Assembly: GCA_045130475.1 (NCBI GenBank)
Contig: JBGUPU010000075.1
Coordinates: 13,271-77,270 of the forward strand
Source of the DNA: CAG-791 sp045130475
GTDB lineage: Bacteria > Bacillota > Clostridia > Lachnospirales > Lachnospiraceae
Direction of reading: 5' to 3'
Length of the DNA stretch: 64,000 nucleotides
Positions 51,790-60,755 of this stretch are shown here, one piece after another. The stretch's first letter is position 1; each line of letters begins with the position of its first letter. The notes below the pieces were generated by a model. It was not told the DNA's origin, made no database searches, and saw only the letters and a list, made by a program, of their open reading frames with translations. The position numbers and the translations under genes were made by a program.

Positions 51790-53952
51790 TTAAAAGTTTC
51801 TTCCGGAGCCGGAGTGGGAGCTGCCGCTGGAACCGGAATATCCTCCGGAATAGGAGGAGTGGCCGCCGGAGGAACCGCCGGATGTGCGGTTTTCTTTGGG
51901 GCGGGGAGAATATACTCTGTTGACTGTAGTGTCTACCAGGGTATCGTGCACTTTTCTGATCTTGAGGCTTCCGGAAACCAGGTAGGCATCCGCGTCCTCT
52001 CTGATTTCAGGCGTTGCCATGCGGGCTTTGGCGCGCGCAAGGGATGTGCTGCCGAAGAGCAGGCCTGCCAGCATCTCGAGGAGGGTGAAGAAGCCCCAGG
52101 AGAAAGAGGATCTGGGCACACGGCCGGTCTTGAGCATGTGGTCGGAGAAGTCGAGCCAGCTGTCAGCTGCGCCGTAGTAATCCTTGCTGAGGACCAGGTC
52201 GTTGACGCGGCTCTTGAGGCGGCTCTCATTGACCTCGGTGAATTTTTTGAGTCCCTTGCCGTATGCCGCGACTCTTGTGTCGCCGGAATAAGAAGGGCAC
52301 TTGAAAATGGTCAGCTGCAGTCCGTCATAGTTGTCTCCAAAGCCGTATCCTTTGACTTTCCAGAATTGATCGCCGTACTTGTCCCGGTCCAGGATTCCCT
52401 CGTTGCGTGCAGTGTGGATCACGACGTCGAGACCGTATTTTTCAGAGAGGGCGGCAGCTTTTGCAGTCAGCTGACGGATTTCTTCCTCTGTCAGAAGGAA
52501 GGCATCGTCCACTACGCGGGGCGCGTCGTCGTCGTGGAAGCGTTCGATACTGTTCTCAGAGAGCAGGGCCCAGTCTTCGGAGTAGGGGGATCCAGTAGTG
52601 TAGAGGCGGCGGAAGTTTTCGATCCAGTCCGCGACGCCTGTGCCGTAATCGCCGGCTCTCATGTAGTCGTAGAGCAGGTCGTCGATCTGGTTTGCGACTG
52701 TCTCTGTATACAGGCCCATGGTTTCGGGACCCGTGCAGCAGGCCCACCAGCCCCGGTCATTTGGATCCATGCAGATCATGAGGCACACGCCCTCGCGGTC
52801 ATCCCCGATGCCGTAGCCGTTGAAATCGTAGAAGTCTGCCGCGTAGACGGAGCGGGAGAGTCCATAGGTCGAGACATCTGTAAATACGACGATGTCCTTT
52901 CCGAGCTGCCCGCGCAGTTCAGCCAGACGGGCTTCCATGGAGGACTCTTCCTCATCAGTGAAAATGTCAGCTATATCGACTATGCGGGGAGCCTCTGTGT
53001 CGTGATAAAAGGGGAAGGTCTGCGGTTCTTTGGGGTACCAGGCGGGCATGTCGGAGCCATCGCCGACCCTGAGTGATTCGTCGGGCTTCTCCCCGTCGGG
53101 AAGCATGCGCTCCTTATCTGACAGGGGATCTCCGGCTGTGATGAGCTGCAGATCATTATTGTCATCGCCAGTGTATGATTTCTCCTGCTGTGCTTCGGAT
53201 GCTGCCTGGGTTGCGCTCTCTGCGGAGGACTCAGGATCGACGGATGCATTGCCTTCATCGCCGGCAGCTGCAGGCTGAGCGTCTGCAGTTCCCTCCACCG
53301 GGGCGGTTTCTTTGCCGCCTCCGCGCAGATAGTTGGACAGGAAGCGGGTACCCGCATACAGCGGGCCGTATACACCGTGTCCTTCCTGATACTTGGGAAT
53401 TTCACCGGCGGCAAACTGCAGATAATCCTGCGGAATGAGATCCGCTGCATCGCCGTAAGCCTCGATCAGAGCCTGGTCGGTAGATTTGACCCATATCAGC
53501 TGAAAGCCGCTTTTGCCGGGACCGTAGCCGAACTCACTGTTTTCGTAATAAGAAGCCGCCAGATCTGAAAGAGTCGTGCCTTCCAGGTAATCGGAGGTGA
53601 TGGCAAGAAGGGACAGATCCGCCTGATAGGTCTTCATGAATTCCAGGCAGGTTTTATCCAGCGCTTTCTGTTCCTCAGGCGTCAGTTCACCGGAGGTGTC
53701 GGTGGCTCTGAAATAGGTTTCACTCCACATTGCCTCCGAGACGTCTCCTCCTGTTTCTGCGGCACAGGCTCCGACAGCTGCTCCGGGCAGAGCTGAGGCG
53801 GCCATGGCAGCGGACAGAACCAGGACCAGTGCCATAAGGACGGATGGAATGGTAATCCTGCGCAGGAAGAAGGCACCGCCTTTCCTGGTCCTGCTTTTCC
53901 TGCGCCTGGGCCTTCCGGAAAGAGAAGGGGGGAAGGATTGTCTTTTATTCAT
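51790..53952 (-). CDS. secreted/membrane protein with three TPM-type domains
   Basis: The 720-residue chain has a basic N-terminus and a hydrophobic signal (IPSVLMALVLVLSAAMAASA). Three TPM-fold regions follow: one divergent (about 85-210), one from RIVDIADIFTDEEESSMEARL (about 325-475) and one from RVVDDAFLLTEEEIRQLTAK (about 500-640). A Ser/Ala/Glu/Asp linker joins the first two. A helix near 655 (FFTLLEMLAGLLFG) comes before a short basic cytoplasmic part and a Ser/Gly-rich end. TPM domains occur in envelope proteins of unclear enzymatic role, often phosphatase-like. GGAGATT precedes the ATG. It follows the zinc-ribbon gene by 75 bases and is probably co-transcribed. Three domains is unusual. 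Confidence 0.82.
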   Translation of the reverse strand: MNKRQSFPPSLSGRPRRRKSRTRKGGAFFLRRITIPSVLMALVLVLSAAMAASALPGAAVGACAAETGGDVSEAMWSETYFRATDTSGELTPEEQKALDKTCLEFMKTYQADLSLLAITSDYLEGTTLSDLAASYYENSEFGYGPGKSGFQLIWVKSTDQALIEAYGDAADLIPQDYLQFAAGEIPKYQEGHGVYGPLYAGTRFLSNYLRGGGKETAPVEGTADAQPAAAGDEGNASVDPESSAESATQAASEAQQEKSYTGDDNNDLQLITAGDPLSDKERMLPDGEKPDESLRVGDGSDMPAWYPKEPQTFPFYHDTEAPRIVDIADIFTDEEESSMEARLAELRGQLGKDIVVFTDVSTYGLSRSVYAADFYDFNGYGIGDDREGVCLMICMDPNDRGWWACCTGPETMGLYTETVANQIDDLLYDYMRAGDYGTGVADWIENFRRLYTTGSPYSEDWALLSENSIERFHDDDAPRVVDDAFLLTEEEIRQLTAKAAALSEKYGLDVVIHTARNEGILDRDKYGDQFWKVKGYGFGDNYDGLQLTIFKCPSYSGDTRVAAYGKGLKKFTEVNESRLKSRVNDLVLSKDYYGAADSWLDFSDHMLKTGRVPRSSFSWGFFTLLEMLAGLLFGSTSLARAKARMATPEIREDADAYLVSGSLKIRKVHDTLVDTTVNRVYSPRPKENRTSGGSSGGHSSYSGGYSGSSGSSHSGSGRNF

Positions 53953-54027
53953 ATCTTTAATCTCCCTATATGGACGGACAGTTATTATTCCGGTTTCAGA
54001 AATGCTGCAGGAACTGCAGCCGGCTTC

Positions 54028-55173
54028 TCAGAATCCGAGCATATACTTTGCGACAGAGGCGGCGAAAAGGCCCCCGCCCACGATCGCGAACCGCTTCAGG
54101 AAATAGAGGAAGCTTACTCCGCTGTCTGTCGGTATATCACCCACGACCTTGCCGGTCTGGCCATTGACGGCAAAATGATAGTTTGTTCCATGGAAGGAGA
54201 TATCAAACATGTAAACCGGGAACAGAATGTATTTGGCCTTTACATCCGTGTTCAGTCTGCCGCTGGTCCGGTTTACGGAACCAAAACCTGCCGCAGCCTG
54301 CGAATCAACTATGGAGTAGGTGCTCTTCTTCATGCGGCTGGATGCACGAGCAGAGATATCGTCCTTTTTCTGGTCGAATCGGTCTGCCGTGAAACCTGCC
54401 AGATACCGCATATCAAAGGGCTTTGCCTCTGCGATATTGAAAGGTTCGAGGGAATCCATAAGGCGGTCTTCGATCCTGCCGCTTGCGTCGACGGGCAGAT
54501 TGTCGAAGGCGAGGGCAGCGTCGCGCACCAGCTGGTAGTAATTGGTCTGTGTGATAACATAGTCCCCGCTTCTGGAAGAAGAAGAGGTCTGTGCCTTGTA
54601 GCCCAGAGTCCCTTTCACATTTCCGGAAAAGACCCAGAAGGGAACATAGACTCCGGTCACTTTTCCCATCGTGCTCTTCGAGAAGAAATTCCTGGGCAGG
54701 AGCTTCTTGTCCTTATAGAAGTTGTTGACAGCTGCCGGCAGGTCTTTTGCCTGGATCCTGAAGGGGATCACACCGTCCGGGCGCAGCTTGCCGGTCACTT
54801 TCTGGGTCAGGACAATATTATTGCCGCAGTAGGGGCAGGTGAGCGCCATCTGCTCCGGAGGAGCGATGACCTCGGCGCCGCATGAGACGCAGTTATAGAC
54901 CGGCAGATTCATGGCATTGGGATCTGTCACCAGGTCATCCAGGCTGTCAAAATCAAAGCCGCCGATCTCGTCGCTTTCGTCTTTGGCAGGTTTTTCCGTG
55001 TCCTTACCGGTTTCTTTTGTGCCTTTGGGCTTGTTCGTATCTTTTTTACCTTTGGGCTCTTTGGGAAGTTCCGTTTTTGTGCCGCAGTAGTCGCATACGA
55101 GCATTCCCGAAGCAGGGTCAAATCGTAGCGGAGCACCGCAGGCGGGGCATTTCTGTTCTGCAATCTGACTCAT
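54028..55173 (-). CDS. double zinc-ribbon protein with C-terminal membrane segment
   Basis: The 381-residue protein opens with a TFIIB-like ribbon (CPACGAPLRFDPASGMLVCDYCG, read as CPAC and CDYC pairs), followed by a Lys/Pro/Glu/Asp linker and a second ribbon (CVSCGAEV and CPYCGNN). A middle domain has VIPFRIQAKDLPAAVNNFY, GVYVPFWVFSGNVKG and a conserved YILFPVYMFDISF. The C-terminus is one hydrophobic helix (FAIVGGGLFAASVAKYML). It resembles TFIIB-type zinc-ribbon proteins common in Firmicutes, whose role is unknown. It is the first gene of the unit with the TPM protein. Confidence 0.83.
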   Translation of the reverse strand: MSQIAEQKCPACGAPLRFDPASGMLVCDYCGTKTELPKEPKGKKDTNKPKGTKETGKDTEKPAKDESDEIGGFDFDSLDDLVTDPNAMNLPVYNCVSCGAEVIAPPEQMALTCPYCGNNIVLTQKVTGKLRPDGVIPFRIQAKDLPAAVNNFYKDKKLLPRNFFSKSTMGKVTGVYVPFWVFSGNVKGTLGYKAQTSSSSRSGDYVITQTNYYQLVRDAALAFDNLPVDASGRIEDRLMDSLEPFNIAEAKPFDMRYLAGFTADRFDQKKDDISARASSRMKKSTYSIVDSQAAAGFGSVNRTSGRLNTDVKAKYILFPVYMFDISFHGTNYHFAVNGQTGKVVGDIPTDSGVSFLYFLKRFAIVGGGLFAASVAKYMLGF

Positions 55174-55502
55174 TTCTCTCTCCTTGGTATTCTTCGTGTG
55201 TGCAGCAAAAAGTGCTTTTTTGATGACAATAGATTTTCAGCAGCAAATCCGATGATTTATCTGCTCTTGTTACTGATATGATATGTTAATTTGATGTGTT
55301 ACGTAACTCTGCCTCTCCATTATATCATGAAGAAATAAGGGCGTGCACGAAAACGGTGAAAGGTGTGTAATAAAAATATTAACGGAGAGACAGAACCGTC
55401 CCATGTCTCCTCTTAAGAGCAAATATGAGTTCATCATAACCTTTGCATCATGTTATAATAGATAGAATTGATTGTAATAATGCTCTGATTGAGAGGATAA
55501 AG
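55174..55502. other. divergent intergenic region between the zinc-ribbon unit and the sensor operon
   Basis: On the minus strand a perfect TATAAT lies at 55319-55324, with a GTTACGTAAC palindrome (55298-55307) near the expected transcript start. On the plus strand TATAAT lies at 55454-55459, with TTCATC 18 bases upstream, serving the sensor operon. No gene is seen. Confidence 0.5.
55454..55459 (+). promoter_or_regulatory. -10 box of the sensor operon
   Basis: TATAAT about 45 bases before the start codon; the partner -35 TTCATC at 18 bases is poor, so an activator may be needed. Confidence 0.5.
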
Positions 55503-56471
55503 ATGAATTTCCGACGTCTTGTAATAATAATAAATATAGGGGTTGTCCTGTTTCTCGTCATTCTGGCGGGAGGATATATGATCCTGCGTCCGGACGGTTC
55601 TGAGAATCAGAAGGAACACTCCATCCTGATCGGCGCAAGCTATATGACCATGAACAATGAGCTCTTTGCCATCATCAACGAGCAGATCTCCCACAGGGCG
55701 GAAGCGGAGGGAGACAGGGTGATCCTGCGCGATCCGGCTCTGAATGTGGAGCGGCAGGTGGAGCAGATCAACGATATGCTTGACATGGGAATAGATGTCC
55801 TGGTTCTGACGCCGGTGGATTCCGGCGGTCTGGATGAGGTGCTGAAACGAGCCAGGCAGGAAGGCGTGCGGATCATCGTTGTGGATTCCGATCTTTCCGA
55901 TCCCTCGCTTGCGGACTGTACGATCGTATCTGACAACTACAGGGCGGGTGTTCTGGTGGGAGAGTATCTTCTGTCACAGACGGACCATGCCAAACTCGTG
56001 ATCCTGACACACGATGCGGCGATCTCGGGAGTGGAGCGCGTGCGGGGATTCCTGGACACAGTCGAAAAAAAGGAAGGGATCCGGGTCGTACAGGAGATTC
56101 CCTGTGAGGGCAAGCTTGAACTTGCCATGCCCCGCATGGAAGAATTTATCGAAAAGAATGTCTATTTTGATAATGTTTTCTGTCTCAACGATCCTGCCTG
56201 TATCGGAGCAACTGCGGCACTGGATGCTCATGACCTTCTCGATCGTGTCAATCTCTATGGAGTGGATGCTTCTCCGGACGGAAAAGCACTGATCCGGGAA
56301 GGAGCCATTCAGGCCTCAGCAGCTCAGTTCCCGACCAGGGTTGGAGAGCAGGCGGCGGACACCCTCTACCGGCTTCTGAATGGAGAAAAAGTCGAGTCAA
56401 GGATTCTGGTCCCGGTTGAGCTGGTCACACAGGAGAACGTGGAAGAGTACAGTATTGACCGCTGGCAGTAA
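55503..56471 (+). CDS. membrane-tethered periplasmic-binding-protein (sugar sensor, LevQ-like)
   Basis: The 322-residue protein has one N-terminal helix (LVIIINIGVVLFLVILAGGY) without a lipobox or cleavage site, so it stays tethered to the membrane. The rest is a type I sugar-binding domain (Peripla_BP_4): HSILIGASYMTMNNELF, GIDVLVLTPVDSGGLDEVL, VDSDLSDPSL, VFCLNDPACIGATAAL and NLYGVDASPDGKALI. No ABC permease or ATPase follows; a sensor kinase does, so it probably detects an extracellular sugar and tells the kinase. GAGAGGATAAAG precedes the ATG. First gene of the four-gene sensor unit. Confidence 0.85.
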   Translation: MNFRRLVIIINIGVVLFLVILAGGYMILRPDGSENQKEHSILIGASYMTMNNELFAIINEQISHRAEAEGDRVILRDPALNVERQVEQINDMLDMGIDVLVLTPVDSGGLDEVLKRARQEGVRIIVVDSDLSDPSLADCTIVSDNYRAGVLVGEYLLSQTDHAKLVILTHDAAISGVERVRGFLDTVEKKEGIRVVQEIPCEGKLELAMPRMEEFIEKNVYFDNVFCLNDPACIGATAALDAHDLLDRVNLYGVDASPDGKALIREGAIQASAAQFPTRVGEQAADTLYRLLNGEKVESRILVPVELVTQENVEEYSIDRWQ

Positions 56472-56503
56472 GAAGCAGGAAACCTGCAGGAGAGGAATCG
56501 GTT

Positions 56504-57850
56504 ATGTCGGATAAGTCTCTGGAATTATATCGGGACAATAAAACGGAGGATTCTATCAGTATTCTTCAGGCTCCGGGCCTGATCTTCCTGGAAATGAAGG
56601 TGCTGAATTTATTGATCCTGTTGTATATAACGGTTATTACGGTACACGCACTGCGCGGTTACACTATGGACGGCAGCGCCCTGCATTTTTTGGTCGGGGC
56701 CGGTTCGGTTCCCGTCTTTTCCTGGAAACTGCCGGTTTGTGTCGGGATACTGAGTATCTGCCTGCTGCTCCTCTTGTCTATCCCCTGCAACAACCACCCT
56801 GAACTGGTGGGAAAGATTATTTTTGAATACGGGACTGCACTGGGGATCTGCGCGCTGACAGGTTTCGGATATACGGGAATCGTCATGCTGCTTTTGGCGG
56901 ATACCATGCGCTACAGGATCGACTGGAAAAAGAGAATCTTATATGTTGTTGCTATCTGTATCTCTTTCCTGGCTATGAGCAGCAACAGATTGTATGATCT
57001 GCTTCAGGTCATTCCCCTCTCCCAGATGTGGGCTTATTATCGTCAGGATGTCCGCAACAGTCTTTTATCGGTCCTGGACATGCTCAGCCTTCTCAATACG
57101 CTGGTCTTTATCCTCTATATGGTGGTCCTGACCCTGTCGCAGACCAGTGAGAAGGAGAGGATCATGCGCCTCAACAGCCAGCTGCAGAATGCCAACCGCA
57201 AGCTGGAGGAATATGCGCAGGAGCAGGTCCGGATGACAGAGACCAGGGAGAGGAACAGGCTGGCCAGAGAGATCCACGATACGCTGGGTCATTCTCTGAC
57301 GGGAATCATCACGGGAATCGAAGCATGTATCATGCTTATGGATATAGCGCCGGAAGCTACAAAAGAACAGCTGCGCGCGATCGCGCAAGTGGCCAGGAAC
57401 GGAATCACGGATGTCAGGCATTCTGTGAACGCGCTCCGGCCGGATGCTCTGGAGACGCTGGATCTGGAGGCCGCCATCCGCAAGCTTGTAGAAGAGTCTG
57501 AAAGCTCGACCGGTGTAAAGATCGATCTGGTTTTCCCCGATGATCTTCAGTATCTGGACCAGGATGAAGAGGATGTGCTCTACCGCATCGTACAGGAGAG
57601 CATTACCAATGCGATCCGGCACGGTAACGCATCTCATATTGATGTGAGGATCGAGCGGGATGGGAGTGATCTGCGGATAAGGATCGCGGACAATGGAAAA
57701 GGGTGTGATGTCATTCAGAGCGGCTTTGGTCTGCATCATATGCAGGAGAGGATCGATATGCTCAAGGGAACCCTATCCTACAGCGGAAAAGACGGATTTG
57801 TGATCGAGGCGGTTGTTCCGATCAGAGTTGTGTCAGAGGAGGAGTCATGA
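56504..57850 (+). CDS. sensor histidine kinase, HisKA_3 (NarX/DesK-like) type
   Basis: The 448-residue chain has about six membrane helices between residues 30 and 210 with short loops, so it lacks a large sensing domain of its own. A coiled-coil (about 215-245) leads to the dimerisation helix with phospho-acceptor His258 in RLAREIHDTLGHSLTG, the HisKA_3 form. The ATPase domain follows, with SITNAIRHGNAS (N box), IADNGKGCD (G1) and GFGLHHMQERI (G2). Sensing is therefore probably done by the tethered binding proteins on either side. Its stop overlaps the regulator's start as ATGA. Confidence 0.92.
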   Translation: MSDKSLELYRDNKTEDSISILQAPGLIFLEMKVLNLLILLYITVITVHALRGYTMDGSALHFLVGAGSVPVFSWKLPVCVGILSICLLLLLSIPCNNHPELVGKIIFEYGTALGICALTGFGYTGIVMLLLADTMRYRIDWKKRILYVVAICISFLAMSSNRLYDLLQVIPLSQMWAYYRQDVRNSLLSVLDMLSLLNTLVFILYMVVLTLSQTSEKERIMRLNSQLQNANRKLEEYAQEQVRMTETRERNRLAREIHDTLGHSLTGIITGIEACIMLMDIAPEATKEQLRAIAQVARNGITDVRHSVNALRPDALETLDLEAAIRKLVEESESSTGVKIDLVFPDDLQYLDQDEEDVLYRIVQESITNAIRHGNASHIDVRIERDGSDLRIRIADNGKGCDVIQSGFGLHHMQERIDMLKGTLSYSGKDGFVIEAVVPIRVVSEEES

Positions 57851-58518
57851 TAAAAATACTGATTGCAGATGATCAGGAATTGATCAGGCAGAGTCTTATG
57901 ATCATCCTGGACAATGTTCCCGACTTTGAAGTAGTGGATTGTGTTGCGGACGGGATGGAGGTGATGGCATCAGTAAAAGAGGAAAAGCCTGATGTGATCC
58001 TCATGGATATCCGTATGCCCAGAATGGACGGTGTCGTCTGTACGCAGAGGCTCAAGGAACTGTATCCCGACATCAAGATCATCATTCTGACTACTTTTGA
58101 TGACGATGAATATGTTTTTAATGCTCTCAAATTCGGAGCCAGCGGCTATCTGCTCAAGGGAATCTCCATGAAGGAGCTCTCTGATGCGATCCGCAAGGTC
58201 TATAACGGCACTGCCATGATCAATGAAGACATTGCCTCCAAAGTGGTGCGCCTCTTCTCCAGAATGGCACAGTCAAATGTGGCGATCCGGGTGGAAGACA
58301 GGCTGACAGAAGACCTCAAGCCGCACGAATGGGATATCATTGTTCTAGTGGGAAGCGGCTTGTCCAACAAAGAAATCGCTTCGCGTCTGAACCTTTCCGA
58401 AGGAACTGTTCGAAATTCCCTGAGCAATATTCTGTCCAAGCTCCAGCTCCGCGACCGGACTCAGCTCGCAATCTGGGCGGTGCAGACCGGCGCTGTCAAC
58501 AGGCCTCTTCGGGGATGA
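57847..58518 (+). CDS. NarL/LuxR-family response regulator
   Basis: The 223-residue protein has an N-terminal receiver with DD at 8-9, phospho-acceptor Asp54 in VILMDIRMPRMDG, Thr near 82 and KG at the end of the domain. A LuxR-type helix-turn-helix follows: GLSNKEIASRLNLSEGTVRN and SLSNILSKLQLRDRTQLA. It pairs with the overlapping HisKA_3 kinase. The most obvious target is the PTS operon downstream, where an inverted repeat precedes the promoter, but autoregulation is equally possible. Confidence 0.94.
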   Translation: MIKILIADDQELIRQSLMIILDNVPDFEVVDCVADGMEVMASVKEEKPDVILMDIRMPRMDGVVCTQRLKELYPDIKIIILTTFDDDEYVFNALKFGASGYLLKGISMKELSDAIRKVYNGTAMINEDIASKVVRLFSRMAQSNVAIRVEDRLTEDLKPHEWDIIVLVGSGLSNKEIASRLNLSEGTVRNSLSNILSKLQLRDRTQLAIWAVQTGAVNRPLRG

Positions 58519-58580
58519 TCCCGTTCCGGGCGCCTGTTAATGAACAGTAATAAGACGGCAATCTGGATGATGAAAAAGAT

Positions 58581-59924
58581 ATGAAAAGAATATTCATTGA
58601 GTTTATGAACAGCAGGTTTAAAAGGCTTGTGGCTGTTGCAATCCTGATCCTTCTGTCGATTATTATATTGAGCGGGATTTATCAGAGATGGATCCCCCGC
58701 AAGGAAAAAAAGCTCACGATCGGAGTCTTTGCGGGCAGCTATTGGGAGATTGAGAACGGTCATTATTACCGGATCCTGGATGATGCCATCGCGGAGTTCC
58801 AAAAGGAATATCCTGAATATGAAGTGACGTATACCTCCGGGATCCTCAAATCGGACTATTCCGAGTGGCTGGCTGAGAAGATGCTGCAGGGGGATGTGCC
58901 CGACCTCTTCTTCGTTCCGGGAGATGACCTCGCTACTTTTGCCGGGATTGGAGCACTCCGGAGTCTGGACAATCTGATCGTTCTGGATCAGGATTTTGAC
59001 AAGGAAGCTTTTTACCCTTCTGCATATCAGTCAGGCCAGGAGAACGGCGTTCAGTACGCTCTTCCCTATGAATGCGCCCCCAATATGATGTTTGTCAACA
59101 AGACCATACTGGACAGGGAGGGGATCCCCCTTCCCGACCCGGACTGGACATGGGAGGACTTTCTGGAGATCTGCGGGAAGGTCACCCACAGCACGGATGG
59201 TACGGGTGTCGTCAATCAATACGGCGTCTCGGGATATTCCTGGGTGGATGCCTTCAGTGCCAACGGGGTTGAGCTCTTTGACGAGGACGGAAGCTCCTGT
59301 GATTTCACGACCCCGCAGATCGGCGAGGCAATCTCATTCCTGGAGCGCCTCCAGGCCGGCAACAGCGGCTATAATGTCTCGGGACGGGATTTCTCCAACG
59401 GAAATGTGGCTTTTCAGCCCTTGATGTTTTCCGAGTACCGCGCCTACAAATCCCGGGAGCTGAGCCTGAAAAAGTATTCCGGCTTTGAGTGGGAATGTAT
59501 TACCATGCCTGCAGGTCCTTCAGGTGACAATATTTCCCGTCTGGATACCCTGTTTGTTGCCCTCAGTTCCACGACATCACAGGAAAAGGCTGCCTGGGAG
59601 CTGATGAAGCTTCTTACCTGTGAAAAAAAGATCCAGAGGGAGATCTTCGACTATTCAGAGGGAATCTCCCCGCTGGAGGAAGTCACGGAATCCAGGGAGA
59701 CAGCTGACCTGATCTTTAAGGGGACGGGCACGGCCTTTAACATGGACACCCTTCACCGCGTCATGGAAAAGTCGGTCGTATTACCTCGTTTTGCAGGATA
59801 CGAAGAAGCCCGTGAACAGGTTTCGACTGCTGTGCGGTCTATTCTGGAGAGCAATTCCAACGTCCAGATGGAGCAGATCATCTGGAACCGGACGATCAAC
59901 AATTATCTCAAGACCCGGAGGTAA
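58581..59924 (+). CDS. membrane-tethered extracellular solute-binding protein (family 1; LevT-like)
   Basis: The 447-residue protein has an N-terminal helix (VAVAILILLSIIILSGIY) without a lipobox cysteine, followed by a solute-binding domain of the ABC sugar type: LTIGVFAGSYWEIENG, FQKEYPEYEVTYTSG, DVPDLFFVPGDDLATFA, LPYECAPNMMFVNK and DPDWTWEDFLEICGKVT, ending in a helical tail. No ABC transporter genes are near. Together with the first binding protein, the kinase and the regulator it completes a binding protein-kinase-regulator-binding protein set like LevQRST of Streptococcus mutans. It starts about 60 bases after the regulator; the ribosome binding site is weak. Confidence 0.86.
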   Translation: MKRIFIEFMNSRFKRLVAVAILILLSIIILSGIYQRWIPRKEKKLTIGVFAGSYWEIENGHYYRILDDAIAEFQKEYPEYEVTYTSGILKSDYSEWLAEKMLQGDVPDLFFVPGDDLATFAGIGALRSLDNLIVLDQDFDKEAFYPSAYQSGQENGVQYALPYECAPNMMFVNKTILDREGIPLPDPDWTWEDFLEICGKVTHSTDGTGVVNQYGVSGYSWVDAFSANGVELFDEDGSSCDFTTPQIGEAISFLERLQAGNSGYNVSGRDFSNGNVAFQPLMFSEYRAYKSRELSLKKYSGFEWECITMPAGPSGDNISRLDTLFVALSSTTSQEKAAWELMKLLTCEKKIQREIFDYSEGISPLEEVTESRETADLIFKGTGTAFNMDTLHRVMEKSVVLPRFAGYEEAREQVSTAVRSILESNSNVQMEQIIWNRTINNYLKTRR

Positions 59925-60022
59925 ATGCCTGCTGTCCCGCCTTTGTATTTCCGTATGCGAAGCAGGCGGTTTTGATATGACAAATGTCATGTTAAAAGAA
60001 TGACAAATTTCCGACAATATTG

Positions 60023-60060
60023 GTGACACTTGTTAGATGAACAGGTGTCACTATTTTTTT
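60023..60060 (+). terminator. intrinsic terminator of the sensor operon
   Basis: GTGACACTTGTT pairs with AACAGGTGTCAC (one G-U) around a five-base loop, followed by TATTTTTTT. Confidence 0.85.
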
Positions 60061-60158
60061 ATACTTTTTTCAGATTCAGGCAGTACGAAATGCCGTCACA
60101 GGATTACCCCCTTCCGCATCATTCGCCTCATTTTGCTCCCTTCTTTTCGGCGATGCGG

Positions 60159-60189
60159 ATTGAAAATGGCTTTTAAGTCTGTTTTCAAT
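60159..60189. promoter_or_regulatory. inverted repeat upstream of the PTS promoter
   Basis: ATTGAAAA and TTTTCAAT are perfect inverted copies 15 bases apart, ending five bases before the sigma-54-like element. It could bind the response regulator. The gene-free stretch back to the second binding protein holds only this, the promoter and the terminator. Confidence 0.45.
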
Positions 60190-60194
60190 TTCCC

Positions 60195-60210
60195 TGGCGC
60201 ATTTTGTGCT
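60195..60210 (+). promoter_or_regulatory. sigma-54-like (-24/-12) promoter of the PTS operon
   Basis: TGGCGC then ATTTTGTGCT places GG and GC exactly ten bases apart, as in the sigma-54 consensus, with two mismatches at less strict positions. The predicted start would be about 40 bases before the EIIA start codon. Mannose-family PTS operons of Firmicutes often use sigma-54 with a LevR/ManR activator, but none is in the window. Confidence 0.45.
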
Positions 60211-60261
60211 GTCCTGTACTAACCGCTTCAGGCAAACCAGTACAGAAAGCGAGGTATGAGT

Positions 60262-60696
60262 ATGAAGTATGTGGTTTTGGTCAGCCACGGGGAGTTCGCA
60301 CCCGGACTGCACAAGGCCGTCAACATGCTCGCGGGCGAGGAGAGAGAGGATGTCCTCTCCACCAGCCTTGTCAACGGCATGGGGGCGGATGAATTCGCGG
60401 AGAACGTCAAGAAGGTTCTCTCCGTAGTAGGCGAAGAAGACGAGATCATTCTTTTTGCCGATATCGTGGGAGGATCACCTCTTGCAACGACAGCGAATGT
60501 ACTTCTGGAGACAGGCCTTCTGGCAAAGACCAGGATGATCGGCGGCATGAACCTTCCCCTGGTTCTGACCTGCGTACTGTCCAAGGATGATGAGGAAACT
60601 TCCGAACTGATCGACGAACTGATTGAGGGAGCCAGGGAGCAGATCAAGGAATTCGTCATCGCAGTGGACGACGAGGATGAGGAAGAGGACCTGTAA
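60262..60696 (+). CDS. levD: mannose-family PTS enzyme IIA
   Basis: Accepts phosphate from HPr and passes it to IIB. The 144-residue protein has His9 in VLVSHGEFAPGL, the phosphorylated site of EIIA-Man, with FADIVGGSPLATTANVLL and GMNLPLVLTCVL typical of the fold. The end is a very acidic tail (DDEDEEEDL). I prefer the second ATG, seven bases behind GCGAGG, over one two codons earlier that touches that site. It is a stand-alone IIA, as in LevD, not a IIAB fusion as in ManX. First gene of the operon. Confidence 0.94.
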   Translation: MKYVVLVSHGEFAPGLHKAVNMLAGEEREDVLSTSLVNGMGADEFAENVKKVLSVVGEEDEIILFADIVGGSPLATTANVLLETGLLAKTRMIGGMNLPLVLTCVLSKDDEETSELIDELIEGAREQIKEFVIAVDDEDEEEDL

Positions 60697-60755
60697 GCAG
60701 CTTTTTTAACAGCTGTCCGCAGTGCGGACGGCAGGCAATTTAAGGAGGAGTTAGT

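Noticed and set aside
55503..59924. ABC sugar importer built around the two binding proteins
   Set aside because: No permease or ATPase genes are present, both binding proteins keep uncleaved membrane helices, and they bracket a two-component system, so a sensing role fits better.
60160..60175. Catabolite-responsive element (cre) near the PTS promoter
   Set aside because: TGAAAATGGCTTTTA resembles a cre loosely but has the wrong length and lacks the central CG.
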